A DNA stretch of 24,961 nucleotides from Bacteroidota bacterium (GCA_023391415.1 JAEWAY010000023.1:1-24961), one strand, 5' to 3'; positions 1-8,356 are shown, counted from the first letter of the stretch. The notes: generated from the sequence alone by a model not told the origin. Numbers and translations: made by a program.

Positions 1-47
1 AATTTGTCGGCAAATTCCAGATAGTTAAGTCCTGTAAATTGTTTCAT
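1..47 (-). CDS. N-terminal start of a probable IS1595/ISXO2-like transposase (partial, runs off left edge)
   Basis: Reading the minus strand from the ATG at 47-45 gives 15 residues, MKQFTGLNYLEFADK, before the window ends. A short N-terminus with a 'LNxLEFxxK/R' pattern recalls IS1595/ISXO2-like transposases, whose starts are followed by a zinc-ribbon with paired cysteines; that part lies outside the window. A good Bacteroidota-type promoter (65-92) sits directly upstream, which supports a real start. With only 15 residues visible, the family assignment is a recognition guess. It could be another gene with a similar start. Confidence 0.4.
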   Translation of the reverse strand, partial: MKQFTGLNYLEFADK

Positions 48-64
48 ATCTCGTAACTTTGACA

Positions 65-92
65 CAAAGATATGAGCCTAGAACGCAACCAA
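65..92 (-). promoter_or_regulatory. Candidate Bacteroidota promoter for the left-edge gene
   Basis: On the minus strand, TATCTTTG (plus 72-65) matches the Bacteroidota -7 consensus TAnnTTTG exactly. A TTG lies 17 bases upstream (plus 92-90), slightly closer than the usual 19-21. The predicted transcription start is a few bases before the ATG at 47, giving a very short leader. Nested short inverted repeats (CATATC/GATATG around CTTTG-ACA-CAAAG, about 45-74) overlap the element and could be an operator or an insertion-sequence end. Confidence 0.4.
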
Positions 93-177
93 TCTGCGGA
101 ATGCGATTTATTAGCCTAATCCTATTATTAAAAAAGGGAGATTGAAAGGAGAGACAAGAATAAAACCCTCTCTTTGT

Positions 178-609
178 TTAGGGATGCTCTTTTCGCTCCC
201 GCGAGCTTAGATTGTTCGGAGAAGTCCATGGAAAGTCCTTGAGCGCTATGACCTTTGTTATCTTCGGGTCTTCGGTGATTTCCAATCATTCTTCGACGGA
301 TAGCGCGTTGTTTTCGCTCCCTCCATCGGATACCAGTATAGACACCAGTTGATCTGGATGGTACTTTCGTATGGTTTGCATGGCCATTTGTAAAGCTTCT
401 ATCACGTTTTGCGCGCTGTGTTTGAGTGAACAGGCCCATCCGAGTATGTATTTTGAGAAGTTGTCGGATACGAACACGATGGCCGCTTTGGTACCGTCGG
501 GCAGAGGAAAGAACGTCGTGTCCACATGGAGAAACTGGTTAGGGGCTGTGGAAACGATGCCTTTTATTTTGTCGGGTGGTCGTATGAATCGTCTCTTCAA
601 CCCGAGCAA
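178..609 (-). pseudogene. Broken rve/DDE integrase-transposase fragment
   Basis: The minus-strand frame from 609 encodes about 107 residues of an integrase catalytic core (rve, RNase H-like fold, DNA strand transfer). 'HVDTTFFPL' carries the first catalytic Asp (residue 30 of the open stretch) and 'LVSDGGSEN' the second (residue 95). An in-frame TGA at 288-286 interrupts it. After the stop, the same frame still reads family-like residues ('EITEDPKITKVIALKDFPW') and then loses resemblance before a TAA at 180-178, so the third acidic residue (Glu) is not seen. No ATG start is present; upstream in frame lies a stop near 650. The fragment has lost both ends and is a dead relic, probably of an IS3-like or related element. 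Confidence 0.8.
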
Positions 610-656
610 GATGAATCCATGGGCTTCTTGCTACCACGCGCTTTCATGGCTCTACC

Positions 657-900
657 CGTCATTTCCGCGAAAGCGGGAATCTCCCTCTACGAAGCGCCGT
701 AATCAAAAAACTTGTTTGTCCAGAGCGAGGGGATTCCGTATCTCCGCTTCGCTCCGTACGGAATGACGCGTGGGGATGGAGTGTCCGGCGGAATTGTCGA
801 CTTGCCTCGTTTGGAAGCGATTTCAAGAATTTCAAGAAAAAGTTCGTACCATTCAATTCCTTCCCGTTGCATATGTATAAACTCGCTTCCTTTGAAGTTC
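657..900 (+). repeat. Palindromic intergenic repeat, copy A
   Basis: First of three related copies (others at about 1811-2006 and 2007-2160). In order it contains a small GC stem (TTCCGCGAAAGCGGGAA), a segment ending in 'GAGCGAGGGGATTCCGTAT', a perfect 8-base inverted arm pair (ATTCCGTA...TACGGAAT), the block 'GTGTCCGGCGGAA', and a tail near 'CATTCAATTCCTTCCCGTTG' that copy B also carries in diverged form. It has no credible coding frame. The hairpin-rich design and multiple local copies suggest a REP-like or MITE-like element. This copy lies directly beside the broken transposase. Confidence 0.7.
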
Positions 901-1067
901 ATGAGCTATTGGTTTCTCCAGGTGGAGGCTGTGGAGTGTGGTATTTCCATCGCGAAAGAGGGAGTGATCCGAAATGGGCGCGCCGGAAGTTTTTAATTTA
1001 TTCGATAAACACAATCGCGGGTCGGTAGTTATGAAGGGACGAATTGTATCATTCTTTTTTATTTGTT

Positions 1068-1793
1068 ATGCAAAAAGATTTTAATCCCCTACAAGCTCAG
1101 TGGAATAAGAACAATCCTTATGACTTCTCAGATTTGAAAGCAATCTTTTTGAATTGCACCCTAAAAAAAACACCTCGGGTTTCTAATACTGAAGGTTTAA
1201 TGCGAATGGCCATAGACATTATGAAAGCCAATAATGTCAAAACTGAACTGATACGCGTCGTAGATCAGTCTGTAGCGTTTGGCGTATACCCTGATATGAC
1301 GGAATATGGCTGGGATAGGGATGACTGGCCGGAAATTCAGAAAAAAATAATGGACGCGGACATTCTGGTTATCGGCAGTCCGATCTGGCTGGGCGAAAGA
1401 TCCTCTGTAGCGTCTATGGTGGTGGAAAGGTTATACGCGAATTCCGCTGTTCTTAATAAGTCCGGTCAATACGCTTTTTATGGAAAGGCGGGTGGTTGTA
1501 TAATTACCGGAAACGAGGATGGTGTAAAACACTGTTCCATGAGTTTACTGTACTCTCTGCAGCATATTGGTTATACGATCCCGCCTCAGTCGGATACTGG
1601 CTGGATTGGAGAGATGGGTCCGGGACCTTCTTACCTGGATAAGGATTCCGGTGGTCCCGAAAATGACTTTACCAATAGGAATACCACTTTTATGGCCTGG
1701 AATCTGATGCATATGGCAAAAATGCTCAAAGACCATAAAGGTATTCCCGCGTGGGGAAATCAGGCAAAAAAATGGGAAGAAGGTCATAAATAA
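1068..1793 (+). CDS. Flavodoxin-like / NADPH-dependent FMN reductase family protein
   Basis: This 241-residue protein is predicted to be a cytoplasmic flavoprotein binding FMN and acting as a reductase or electron carrier; its substrate cannot be told. The first strand and phosphate-loop region lie at about residues 24-45 (LKAIFLNCTL then a Ser/Thr-rich loop). The segment ADILVIGSPIWLGE (97-110) is the classic 'GSPxWxG' flavin-contact loop of NAD(P)H-dependent FMN reductases and multimeric flavodoxins. A third conserved strand, GGCIITGNEDG (142-152), is followed by a His-Cys pair. A TTG in frame at 1044 would add eight residues, but the ATG at 1068 is preferred. The gene stands alone between repeat copies A and B, with no obvious operon partner. 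Confidence 0.8.
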   Translation: MQKDFNPLQAQWNKNNPYDFSDLKAIFLNCTLKKTPRVSNTEGLMRMAIDIMKANNVKTELIRVVDQSVAFGVYPDMTEYGWDRDDWPEIQKKIMDADILVIGSPIWLGERSSVASMVVERLYANSAVLNKSGQYAFYGKAGGCIITGNEDGVKHCSMSLLYSLQHIGYTIPPQSDTGWIGEMGPGPSYLDKDSGGPENDFTNRNTTFMAWNLMHMAKMLKDHKGIPAWGNQAKKWEEGHK

Positions 1794-1810
1794 TTCAGTG
1801 GATTTTTTCA

Positions 1811-2006
1811 TGACAGGCGCCGCGCTCGAAAAGCTTTTTTTCTGAGCGAGGGCATTCCGTATTTCCGCTTCGCTCCGTACGGAATGCCGCGTGGATTGAG
1901 GTCCGGCGGAACTGTCGTACTCACCTGGAGCGACTTTATGAATAATTCATATCATTCAAGCCCTTCCCGCCGCGTACGCGGAAACTCGCTTTCACCGCTC
2001 TGTCTC
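1811..2006 (+). repeat. Palindromic intergenic repeat, copy B
   Basis: Second copy, starting about 18 bases after the flavodoxin-like stop codon. It has 'GGCGCCGCGCTCGAAAAGC', the inverted arm pair ATTCCGTA...TACGGAAT around 'CCGCTTCGCTCC', 'GTCCGGCGGAACTGTCG', and a tail 'CATTCAAGCCCTTCCCGCCG' leading to 'CGTACGCGGAAACTCGCTT' that matches the tail of copy A. It lacks the leading 'GTCATTTCC' segment. It runs straight into copy C, so B and C are in tandem. Its hairpins could also act as a terminator for the preceding gene, although no U-run follows. Confidence 0.7.
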
Positions 2007-2160
2007 GTCATTTCCCCGCGAAGCGGGAATCTCCCTCTCGGGAGCGCCGCGCTCGAAAAGCTTTTTCTGAGCGAGGGGATTCCGTATTTCCGCTTCGCTC
2101 CGTGCGGAATCCGCGTGGATTGAGTGTCCGGCGGAACTGTCGACTTCGCTTTTTTCGACT
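2007..2160 (+). repeat. Palindromic intergenic repeat, copy C
   Basis: Third copy in direct tandem with B. It begins 'GTCATTTCCCCGCGAAGCGG' (compare copy A), continues through 'GGGAATCTCCCTC', the 'GCGCCGCGCTCGAAAAGC' block shared with B, then the ATTCCGTA arm with a slightly mutated partner (GTGCGGAAT), then 'GAGTGTCCGGCGGAACTGTC'. It stops where the AT-rich leader of the next operon begins. A short inverted repeat, ACATTCG / CGAATGT, follows at about 2175-2200. No coding potential is seen. Confidence 0.7.
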
Positions 2161-2542
2161 GATGAAGGTTATACAACATTCGAGTTTTCGCGAATGTTGA
2201 CTTTTTCATACAATATTAATTTATGCTTTTTTTGCAAATGTTGTTTCATGTTCTAAGAAACTTACGTAAAACTGTAGGGTTGTTTTTTGGTGATGAAAAA
2301 TATTTTATTAAAAATTTATGGATTCTTATATTGTTATTTTATTATATTTGACTTGATTTTAATCTATGAATAATGGCTATTTGTATTGTTATTTCTATAA
2401 TTAGTCAACTGTATTTTTGAATGTGTAAATAAAACAAGTAAAACTTGTATTGTTTGCATACGTAATAAGATGTGTTTTTTTGCATCATATTTAATTATTG
2501 TATTTTTTAACTCTATAATTATTAACACAAAAACAAATATTT
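2161..2542. other. AT-rich intergenic leader before the five-gene block
   Basis: About 380 bases without a credible gene and strikingly richer in A and T than the surroundings. It separates the repeat zone from the first gene of the 2543-19154 block and is the obvious place for its promoter and any regulator sites. It contains at least two matches to the -7 consensus TAnnTTTG (TATATTTG at 2343-2350 and TATTTTTG at 2412-2419). The long region between any of these and the ATG at 2543 implies a 5' leader of over 100 bases. Confidence 0.6.
2386..2419 (+). promoter_or_regulatory. Candidate promoter of the five-gene block
   Basis: TATTTTTG (2412-2419) fits the Bacteroidota -7 element TAnnTTTG, with TTG at 2386-2388 as a possible -33 element. 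The spacer is 23 bases, longer than the usual 19-21, so this is only a candidate. TATATTTG at 2343-2350 is an alternative without a well-placed -33 element. In sequence this AT-rich, many such matches arise by chance. Confidence 0.25.
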
Positions 2543-2893
2543 ATGTCATCACAAAATCCAACCATTAATCAGAGTGGAAGCGCCAGTATCAAATCAGGAC
2601 AGTTTTGTACCTGGAATACCCCCAACGGAGCCAATTCAACTATTACCATCGCTAACTCAAGCAGAAGCAATATTTTAAAATTCGCTGTTTCAGGAGCGCC
2701 CGCAAGTGGAATTTTCGTAGAAGACGCTGGTCAGTCCAAGCCATTGTTTGACGGGATTTACTCATTGAAGCCGAACTCTCCCAATATGGTAGTTACCGCT
2801 TTTGGTGATTTCGGAGGTTCTACTGTTACGATCACCAATATCACCAATGCTCAGAACGATGCTGAGGCGACTATCCAATGCCAAACTTCATAA
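2543..2893 (+). CDS. Small beta-rich protein of unknown function, first gene of the block
   Basis: 116 residues starting at the ATG at 2543, with no signal peptide or membrane segment. The composition is rich in Ser, Asn, Thr, Ile and Val with alternating hydrophobic residues, typical of a small all-beta domain. Two cysteines (residues 22 and 113) lie near the ends and could pair or be displayed. The second half (SNILKFAVSGAPASG, then an acidic loop, a 'F(D/N)G' turn, and a last strand ending in 'IQC') aligns by eye with the end of the next gene ('VVVTGAPDD', 'FFNGVHTL', 'VMIYC'), so the two appear to be paralogues. Its last bases overlap the likely start of that gene, implying translational coupling. 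I do not recognise a family. Confidence 0.75.
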   Translation: MSSQNPTINQSGSASIKSGQFCTWNTPNGANSTITIANSSRSNILKFAVSGAPASGIFVEDAGQSKPLFDGIYSLKPNSPNMVVTAFGDFGGSTVTITNITNAQNDAEATIQCQTS

Positions 2894-3296
2894 AAAAGAT
2901 GGAAGTAGAGGTGGAAGTAAACCGCGATCGCTAGTTCTTTTACTTTTATTCACTCTTGGTTGTACCCAGGCGATATGTCAGGGTATGACCAAGCTTAAAG
3001 CGGATACTATATCACTTTTTCGTTTTGAGTACATAGAAAAGCTTACTAATAATGGAAGCGATTGTATTTGTTCCATCACTAACGCCAGCCTGGCAAATTT
3101 AGCCACAGTCGTTGTTACTGGCGCGCCGGATGACTTAAAGATCGATAGCGCTGTTTTTTTTAACGGAGTTCATACTTTATCTACTGGTCGGCAATTAGTC
3201 ATAGCAGATGATTTTATGGGGAAGCGATTGACGGTAATGAATTTGTCGGCAACGAACAACCGTATTGTAGTGATGATTTATTGTCCTGATGATTAG
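2859..3296 (+). CDS. Small probable secreted beta-rich protein, paralogue of the preceding gene
   Basis: About 145 residues from the ATG at 2859; ATG at 2847 and TTG at 2802 are also in frame. The start was chosen because a basic N-region then leads into a hydrophobic stretch (SLVLLLLFTLGCTQAICQG), a plausible signal peptide cut after 'AICQ'. 'TLGC' is close to, but not a good, lipobox. The mature part has the same pattern as the preceding protein: a 'VTGAPDD' segment, a 'FNGVH' turn and a final strand ending in Cys ('MIYCPDD'). The gene begins inside the preceding coding region in another frame. It is unusual in that the N-region passes through reused sequence, and a +1 frameshift near the run of six A at 2892-2897 could fuse the two products. 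Function unknown. Confidence 0.6.
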   Translation: MLRRLSNAKLHKKDGSRGGSKPRSLVLLLLFTLGCTQAICQGMTKLKADTISLFRFEYIEKLTNNGSDCICSITNASLANLATVVVTGAPDDLKIDSAVFFNGVHTLSTGRQLVIADDFMGKRLTVMNLSATNNRIVVMIYCPDD

Positions 3297-3335
3297 GTTG
3301 TTATTTTTTTATTTTGAAAACCAAAATTTGTTATT

Positions 3336-6300
3336 ATGAGGCAAACCGATGCCGGCGTTATTTTTAGTAATGAAAATTCCGGAAGCGCCGCGTTATATGT
3401 TCGTGTTCAGCCAGATCTGGATTGGATAGGCGTATTGCTCCCGGAAGGATCTTCATATACAGGCGCGACTATAAGTTTGGGGGACGCCGCGCGGCAACAG
3501 GTATATTTCCTGTTTGCCAAGACGCCTCCTGATGACGCGCCAGACTTCATTAATAAGTATCGTCCCTATTTGGATGCCAAACGACAAAATTCCGCTGAAA
3601 ACCTCACTATCGCCTGGGTAAAGAATCCCAACGATATTCCCACAGTTTCCAATACGATTAGTATAAACTTCGTAAAGTATTCCACCGACAAACCCTTTGT
3701 TGTAGGGCAGCCCTTTAATACCACCATCGGCAATGGCTTCAGCACGCTTTCTATCCTGAATAATACAGTAATGGAGCTTCAACCGGACGAAGCTTCCGAC
3801 GCGCTACGACTTATCTGGAATCCTGACAGTCCGAACCTGGACTTTACCAATAAAATACTGGGTACTAATTCGCTTTTCAGGAGTGATATTTCGATTCCCT
3901 TCAGTGGCCCCGGTACTGGCTCCTTTCGGTTTTCCCTTGGTCTGAACATGAATCTCGATTTTAAGGCCTACGGCTTACAAAATAATTATTACTATGGTGA
4001 GCATACTAATCCCTCTTATTTCGCTTATCCTATTGTAAAGCCAGGAAATAAAGACGATTTTCTAATCACTCAGACTGAAATTGATCCGCTTGATGTGGGT
4101 AATACCAGAGGGCTGAATACCTACTTCGCTATTACAGGGCAGATCTACAACGAGAGTACAGGCAAAACAAGAGTAGCCAGTCTACCCAGTTATTACGCTA
4201 TCAATACAGGACATCCGATTACTCTATGGCCCGCCGTAGAAATGGTTGATTCGGGATCGCCTGTCAATAATTTATTTCCCGCGGAGCATAGCGCTCGTTT
4301 TGTGATATCGCCCCAGGACGCGGCCGGATTCAGGCAATATCATCTGTCACCGGAGGGAGACTTTTACCTTGATCCGGGCGCTTCTCAAGCGTCTTTCGCT
4401 GACGAAAACGGACAGTTTAATTTACTGCCTGGTCTTTCGGGTACGGAAGTAATTACATTTACGCCCTATCACAATAATGATGGGGTAATCACAGGCGATG
4501 TGATTCGCTTTAAATCAAAACAGGCCGCTTTCGCCCCAACTTTTTCCGATCGGGAAGTATCGCTGGCCGATCCCGGTACTGATAAGCCTGTGCTGGATAC
4601 TACCTATCTGACAGCATGGGCCAATATAGTATCCGCTATACCAGGCAATGTGCAGTATGCTTCGCAGCCGCAGGGAGCTTCCCTATACGCCAAAGACCAT
4701 GGGGTAGCGTCGCCTGGTAACAATATTACAGGATTTCTCGGTTTTTATGAACCTTCGGTTGATATGCCGCGGAGTTCGGACTTTTCTGTGCCACTGGCTC
4801 CTTATCTCGGTGTAAATATCATACCGCCACCTAGTGTGGAGCGTATTGGTGAATTTGAATCGAAAGTACTCAGCGCTGAAAGAAAATCCCTGATATCGGA
4901 AGCGTTTACAAAACCACGCGCGAGTAAAAGTCCAGTTAAAAGAAAATTATCCGCGGAAGGCGGAACCAATTATACAGCGTCCGCCACACCGCAGGGGCTG
5001 GTAGCCAATGTAAAGAATGATGGTAGCTGGAGCCTGTTAAACCTGGCCCAGAATACTGTAAATGATGGAGCGCCAGAATACCTCCATCCGGACAATCAGG
5101 TGCCACCGACGCCTTCGCGATATCAGCTCAGCTTCATTAATCTGAAGCCGCGCATGCAAAGCGCGTTCCTGACCAACCAGCAATTTCTGGTGGTGACGAA
5201 TAATCAGTATCTGGGAGACTTATTTTCGAATACGCGGACAACCGGTGGCGGTACTACCGACCAGCCGGTGTTTAACAATAAAATGTCGATCGAAGATTGG
5301 CCATTTGATCTGAACGTAGGTACGAATAACACCTACGCGGACTACAACAATGTGCTGATCTTCAAATTCTGTAGAGGTTCCATTATTGACCGGGTTAAAA
5401 ATCCGAAGGAATGGACACAGCCCCACGCGTTTAATATTGATAAGGATAATACCGATCCTGATTCCGCTTATGTCCAGTTGGTAGCGATTTCATCCTGGCT
5501 GCAAAACTACTTGCAGGCCGCCGAGGATTCATACAATCAGGCATTGGCCAATCCGGCATCGGACCAGCTCAAATATTATGAGAAATTTCACGCCATCGTC
5601 AACGATCCAAATTGGAATGGTATTCTCGCTCTGAAAGCCACCATTGATTTGCAGGAGTTTCCGCAGCAATTAAAAGGATTGATCAGTGGTATCAACCTCA
5701 ACAATTTTTACGCGCACCATATAGGCATAGAAGTAAACCGTATAGATGCCAGTGGTACCATCACCATGGATCCCGTCAGTTCGCTTTTCGGCCTGATTAA
5801 TTATGTTGATCCCGCTTATGGTGTACAGATTTCACAAGGTCTGAATCCCGACAAACCCGTGCCACCTGTGGCGGGAGCGGCGTACGACTTTAAAGTATTG
5901 TTCTTGCAAGTGTTGTTTGAGAATACCGCTATCAAGGATTTTTCCAGCAAGTTGCAATTAACGATGAACAACTTGTTTTCCGACAAGGTGCTAAAAACCA
6001 ATAACCCTTACGGCTCCGCGAATCTGAATACGGTGGTGCTTAACGGTGTTTATCAGGATCATAATGGCACGCCGGTGTACGTGTTCGACAACAAGGACGA
6101 CAATCTGTTTTTCTTTGACAGCAACCTGTTGCGAAGCGTAGAAATTACCAAAATACAATTTAATACGCTGACGACCGACCCGGACGCGAAGGATATACAA
6201 TCACGCTTCACCATGTGGGGTTTCCTCAATTTTGATAACATGATTACGCCGGCGCCTGGCGGAGAGGGAGGTTCTTATCCGATGGACGCTTTTTCATTCG

Positions 6301-6992
6301 GCTTACCCATCGGTACAGATGGCATATTGCAGTTCGGTTTGAATTACAGTAACCTGTATGTCGATATGGATTTCAATCTCGACACGCCTACGGTTACAAC
6401 TTTTGCTTTTGACGCCTCACAAATCGCTTTTAATTCATCACAAAGTAACGCGAGGCCCGATAGTCTCTATCCCAATTTTGCTCTGCAGATTAATAAATTG
6501 CTCAGTGGCAACGAAAATTCCCCGCCATCCGCTCAGGGATATTTAACGCTTAGCCTGCCCGGGGTAAACGCCAATGGCTTGTCGGGTGACTGGTATGGGC
6601 TGCAAATGACGCTCAATATGGGCTCGCCCGGTGAGCTGGCTAGTAGTATGGGTTTTAACGCCAGTCTGCTGGTAGCGTGGAGTCCTGGCTCTAAAACAGT
6701 TGACCTTGGTTACAACGCCATGGTGGGTATCAGGCTGCCAGGTACATCCAGCAACGCCAAGCTGCTGAGCCTGCAGGGCGTACTGAAATTGGCTATCGAC
6801 AAACTGAGCCTGCAATATGTGGTAGAGCAGAACTCTTACCTGCTCACGCTATCCAATATCGCGCTGAAATTACTGGGCATTTTAAAACTGCCGCCCGGCG
6901 GCAATACCAATTTTCTTTTATTCGGCAATCCCAGCCCCGGGGCCACGGCCAAGAGCCTGGGCTGGTACGCCGCGTATAACAAGTCAGAATAA
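3336..6992 (+). CDS. Large (1218-residue) beta-rich protein of unknown function
   Basis: The start is the ATG at 3336, 39 bases after the preceding stop. There is no signal peptide, transmembrane helix or T9SS tail. The N-terminal ~60 residues look like another compact beta domain. Residues ~110-500 are Asn/Gly/Pro-rich beta sequence. Residues 510-545 form a basic Ser/Lys-rich linker with two 'LSA' motifs (512-514; KRKLSA 535-540). The C-terminal half is a second long beta region with a helical insert near 700-760. The last ~80 residues ('LTLSNIALKLLG', 'FLLFGNPSPG', 'SLGWYAAYNK') resemble the kind of module repeated in the giant protein downstream, suggesting common ancestry. Only 2 bases separate it from the nuclease gene. 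No enzymatic motif is visible; a structural or carrier role is inferred from size and context. Confidence 0.8.
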   Translation: MRQTDAGVIFSNENSGSAALYVRVQPDLDWIGVLLPEGSSYTGATISLGDAARQQVYFLFAKTPPDDAPDFINKYRPYLDAKRQNSAENLTIAWVKNPNDIPTVSNTISINFVKYSTDKPFVVGQPFNTTIGNGFSTLSILNNTVMELQPDEASDALRLIWNPDSPNLDFTNKILGTNSLFRSDISIPFSGPGTGSFRFSLGLNMNLDFKAYGLQNNYYYGEHTNPSYFAYPIVKPGNKDDFLITQTEIDPLDVGNTRGLNTYFAITGQIYNESTGKTRVASLPSYYAINTGHPITLWPAVEMVDSGSPVNNLFPAEHSARFVISPQDAAGFRQYHLSPEGDFYLDPGASQASFADENGQFNLLPGLSGTEVITFTPYHNNDGVITGDVIRFKSKQAAFAPTFSDREVSLADPGTDKPVLDTTYLTAWANIVSAIPGNVQYASQPQGASLYAKDHGVASPGNNITGFLGFYEPSVDMPRSSDFSVPLAPYLGVNIIPPPSVERIGEFESKVLSAERKSLISEAFTKPRASKSPVKRKLSAEGGTNYTASATPQGLVANVKNDGSWSLLNLAQNTVNDGAPEYLHPDNQVPPTPSRYQLSFINLKPRMQSAFLTNQQFLVVTNNQYLGDLFSNTRTTGGGTTDQPVFNNKMSIEDWPFDLNVGTNNTYADYNNVLIFKFCRGSIIDRVKNPKEWTQPHAFNIDKDNTDPDSAYVQLVAISSWLQNYLQAAEDSYNQALANPASDQLKYYEKFHAIVNDPNWNGILALKATIDLQEFPQQLKGLISGINLNNFYAHHIGIEVNRIDASGTITMDPVSSLFGLINYVDPAYGVQISQGLNPDKPVPPVAGAAYDFKVLFLQVLFENTAIKDFSSKLQLTMNNLFSDKVLKTNNPYGSANLNTVVLNGVYQDHNGTPVYVFDNKDDNLFFFDSNLLRSVEITKIQFNTLTTDPDAKDIQSRFTMWGFLNFDNMITPAPGGEGGSYPMDAFSFGLPIGTDGILQFGLNYSNLYVDMDFNLDTPTVTTFAFDASQIAFNSSQSNARPDSLYPNFALQINKLLSGNENSPPSAQGYLTLSLPGVNANGLSGDWYGLQMTLNMGSPGELASSMGFNASLLVAWSPGSKTVDLGYNAMVGIRLPGTSSNAKLLSLQGVLKLAIDKLSLQYVVEQNSYLLTLSNIALKLLGILKLPPGGNTNFLLFGNPSPGATAKSLGWYAAYNKSE

Positions 6993-6994
6993 CT

Positions 6995-8356
6995 ATGGCC
7001 AAAATATTATATTGGAACATTCAGCAGTTTGGGATTAATAAGATAAATCAGCCTTCGAGAAAAAGGAATCGAGATGATACCTACGTTCCTACTCCGTATT
7101 CAGTTTACAGAAGGCAAGTCATCAAGACTACGCTTATGCAAAATCCACCTGATATTTTTGTAGTGGTAGAAACATCTACCGGGGCTGGCGCTCCTGGTAC
7201 ATTAATATCCGCTGGTGGAGCGGATGGAAGCATATTTCTGCTGGATCAGTTGAGGAGTTGGTTTCCTGCATCTCAACTTAATCCTGAATACGACTGGCGG
7301 CTTGTTCCGCCGTTAAGACTGGGTACGGGAAATGTACAGGAAGGGATTTCCGTATACTATAATCACGAGAAAGTGCGGTTCACTGGTCCCTGGGGCTGGC
7401 AGGGCGGGGACAACCCGTCTGATTCGATTGCCACTATTGGGGCCGAGAACTTAGTGAACTATGGGCCCCCCTGGGAAAATCTGTTGCCACCCGGGAACGC
7501 GCCTGGCGGACCTAACACGATTAATCCGGGTGTGCCGTATAGGCGACTGGCGGGACAATGGCAGTTTCGCGGACCCTTGCCTTTGCCCGGTGGCGTCGCG
7601 CCTGTACTTGGTTTTCCCAATACCTTTAACAGGACGCCTTTTTTAACTACGTTCTGGGAACCGGGAATAGGAAGAACCATCAAATTGCTGTCATTTCACG
7701 CCTCTCCCAAAAAACAGCAAGCGGCGGATGGTACCAATCAGCTTTCCCATATTCAGGAAATGACGACAGATCTCGCGGTCAACGAAGTGGGGGTGATTGT
7801 AGGGGACTTCAACGTTGATATTTTTAACACTCATTTTGCGCCTATTGCTTACAATAATTTATTAGGCGCGGGTTATATACGCCAAATCAATCCTACAGAT
7901 AATGTAAATATATGGCCTGACAAAGGCTATGTATGTACCATGCTCAGGTCACATAAAAACGCGAGACCATGGGAAACGAACGGCTATCCTGGTTATGAAT
8001 ATGTGATCCAGGACTCCTTTTCAAGTGTCGACAATATTTTAACCCGATATGGAGGAGGAACGGCTGGTGGTCCGGCAAGGAATATAACCATTGCAAACAG
8101 GGTAACCGGTACGCCTTATAACCTGGATGTTCCGGTAATAGTAGATGCTCCTCAAGGAAGTCTGGTGTACAACTCCGCGATGGCTTTGGATGTCGCAGGC
8201 CTGCCTTCCGCCTTGCCGCTTCCGGTGAACGGTCCGGGTGGACATGGTGGTTTTCGTCCGGGCAATATAGGCGCTTTGACCGCTTTTGCCGGTTGGAATA
8301 ATTACCGCAGGGTTAAAAGCACCAGTGATCATATGGGATTATTTATAGAAGTTTAA
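6995..8356 (+). CDS. Endonuclease/exonuclease/phosphatase (EEP, DNase I-like) family protein
   Basis: 453 residues starting 2 bases after the preceding stop. It carries the EEP superfamily catalytic set in order: Asn8 in 'YWNIQQFG', Glu59 in 'FVVVETST' (metal ligand), His235 in 'LSFHASP', Asp271/Asn273 in 'GDFNVD', Asp346 in 'SSVDNIL', and the terminal Ser-Asp-His (444-446) in 'STSDHMGLFI'. EEP enzymes cut phosphodiester or phosphoester bonds with Mg2+. Targets in the superfamily include DNA, RNA, phosphoinositides and sphingomyelin, so the substrate is open. A Gly/Pro-rich insert (about residues 150-225) and another near 350-430 make it longer than a bare ~250-300-residue domain. There is no signal peptide, which is notable if the enzyme acts outside the cell. 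Its place between two giant structural-looking proteins suggests a cargo or effector role. Confidence 0.88.
   Translation: MAKILYWNIQQFGINKINQPSRKRNRDDTYVPTPYSVYRRQVIKTTLMQNPPDIFVVVETSTGAGAPGTLISAGGADGSIFLLDQLRSWFPASQLNPEYDWRLVPPLRLGTGNVQEGISVYYNHEKVRFTGPWGWQGGDNPSDSIATIGAENLVNYGPPWENLLPPGNAPGGPNTINPGVPYRRLAGQWQFRGPLPLPGGVAPVLGFPNTFNRTPFLTTFWEPGIGRTIKLLSFHASPKKQQAADGTNQLSHIQEMTTDLAVNEVGVIVGDFNVDIFNTHFAPIAYNNLLGAGYIRQINPTDNVNIWPDKGYVCTMLRSHKNARPWETNGYPGYEYVIQDSFSSVDNILTRYGGGTAGGPARNITIANRVTGTPYNLDVPVIVDAPQGSLVYNSAMALDVAGLPSALPLPVNGPGGHGGFRPGNIGALTAFAGWNNYRRVKSTSDHMGLFIEV

Noticed and set aside
371..766. 131-codon plus-strand frame across the transposase relic and repeat A
   Set aside because: It is antisense to the recognisable rve core and then runs through the hairpin repeat, so it is an accidental frame.
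1884..2209. Short frames on both strands inside repeat copies B and C
   Set aside because: They arise from the palindromic repeat itself, and similar frames appear in each copy.
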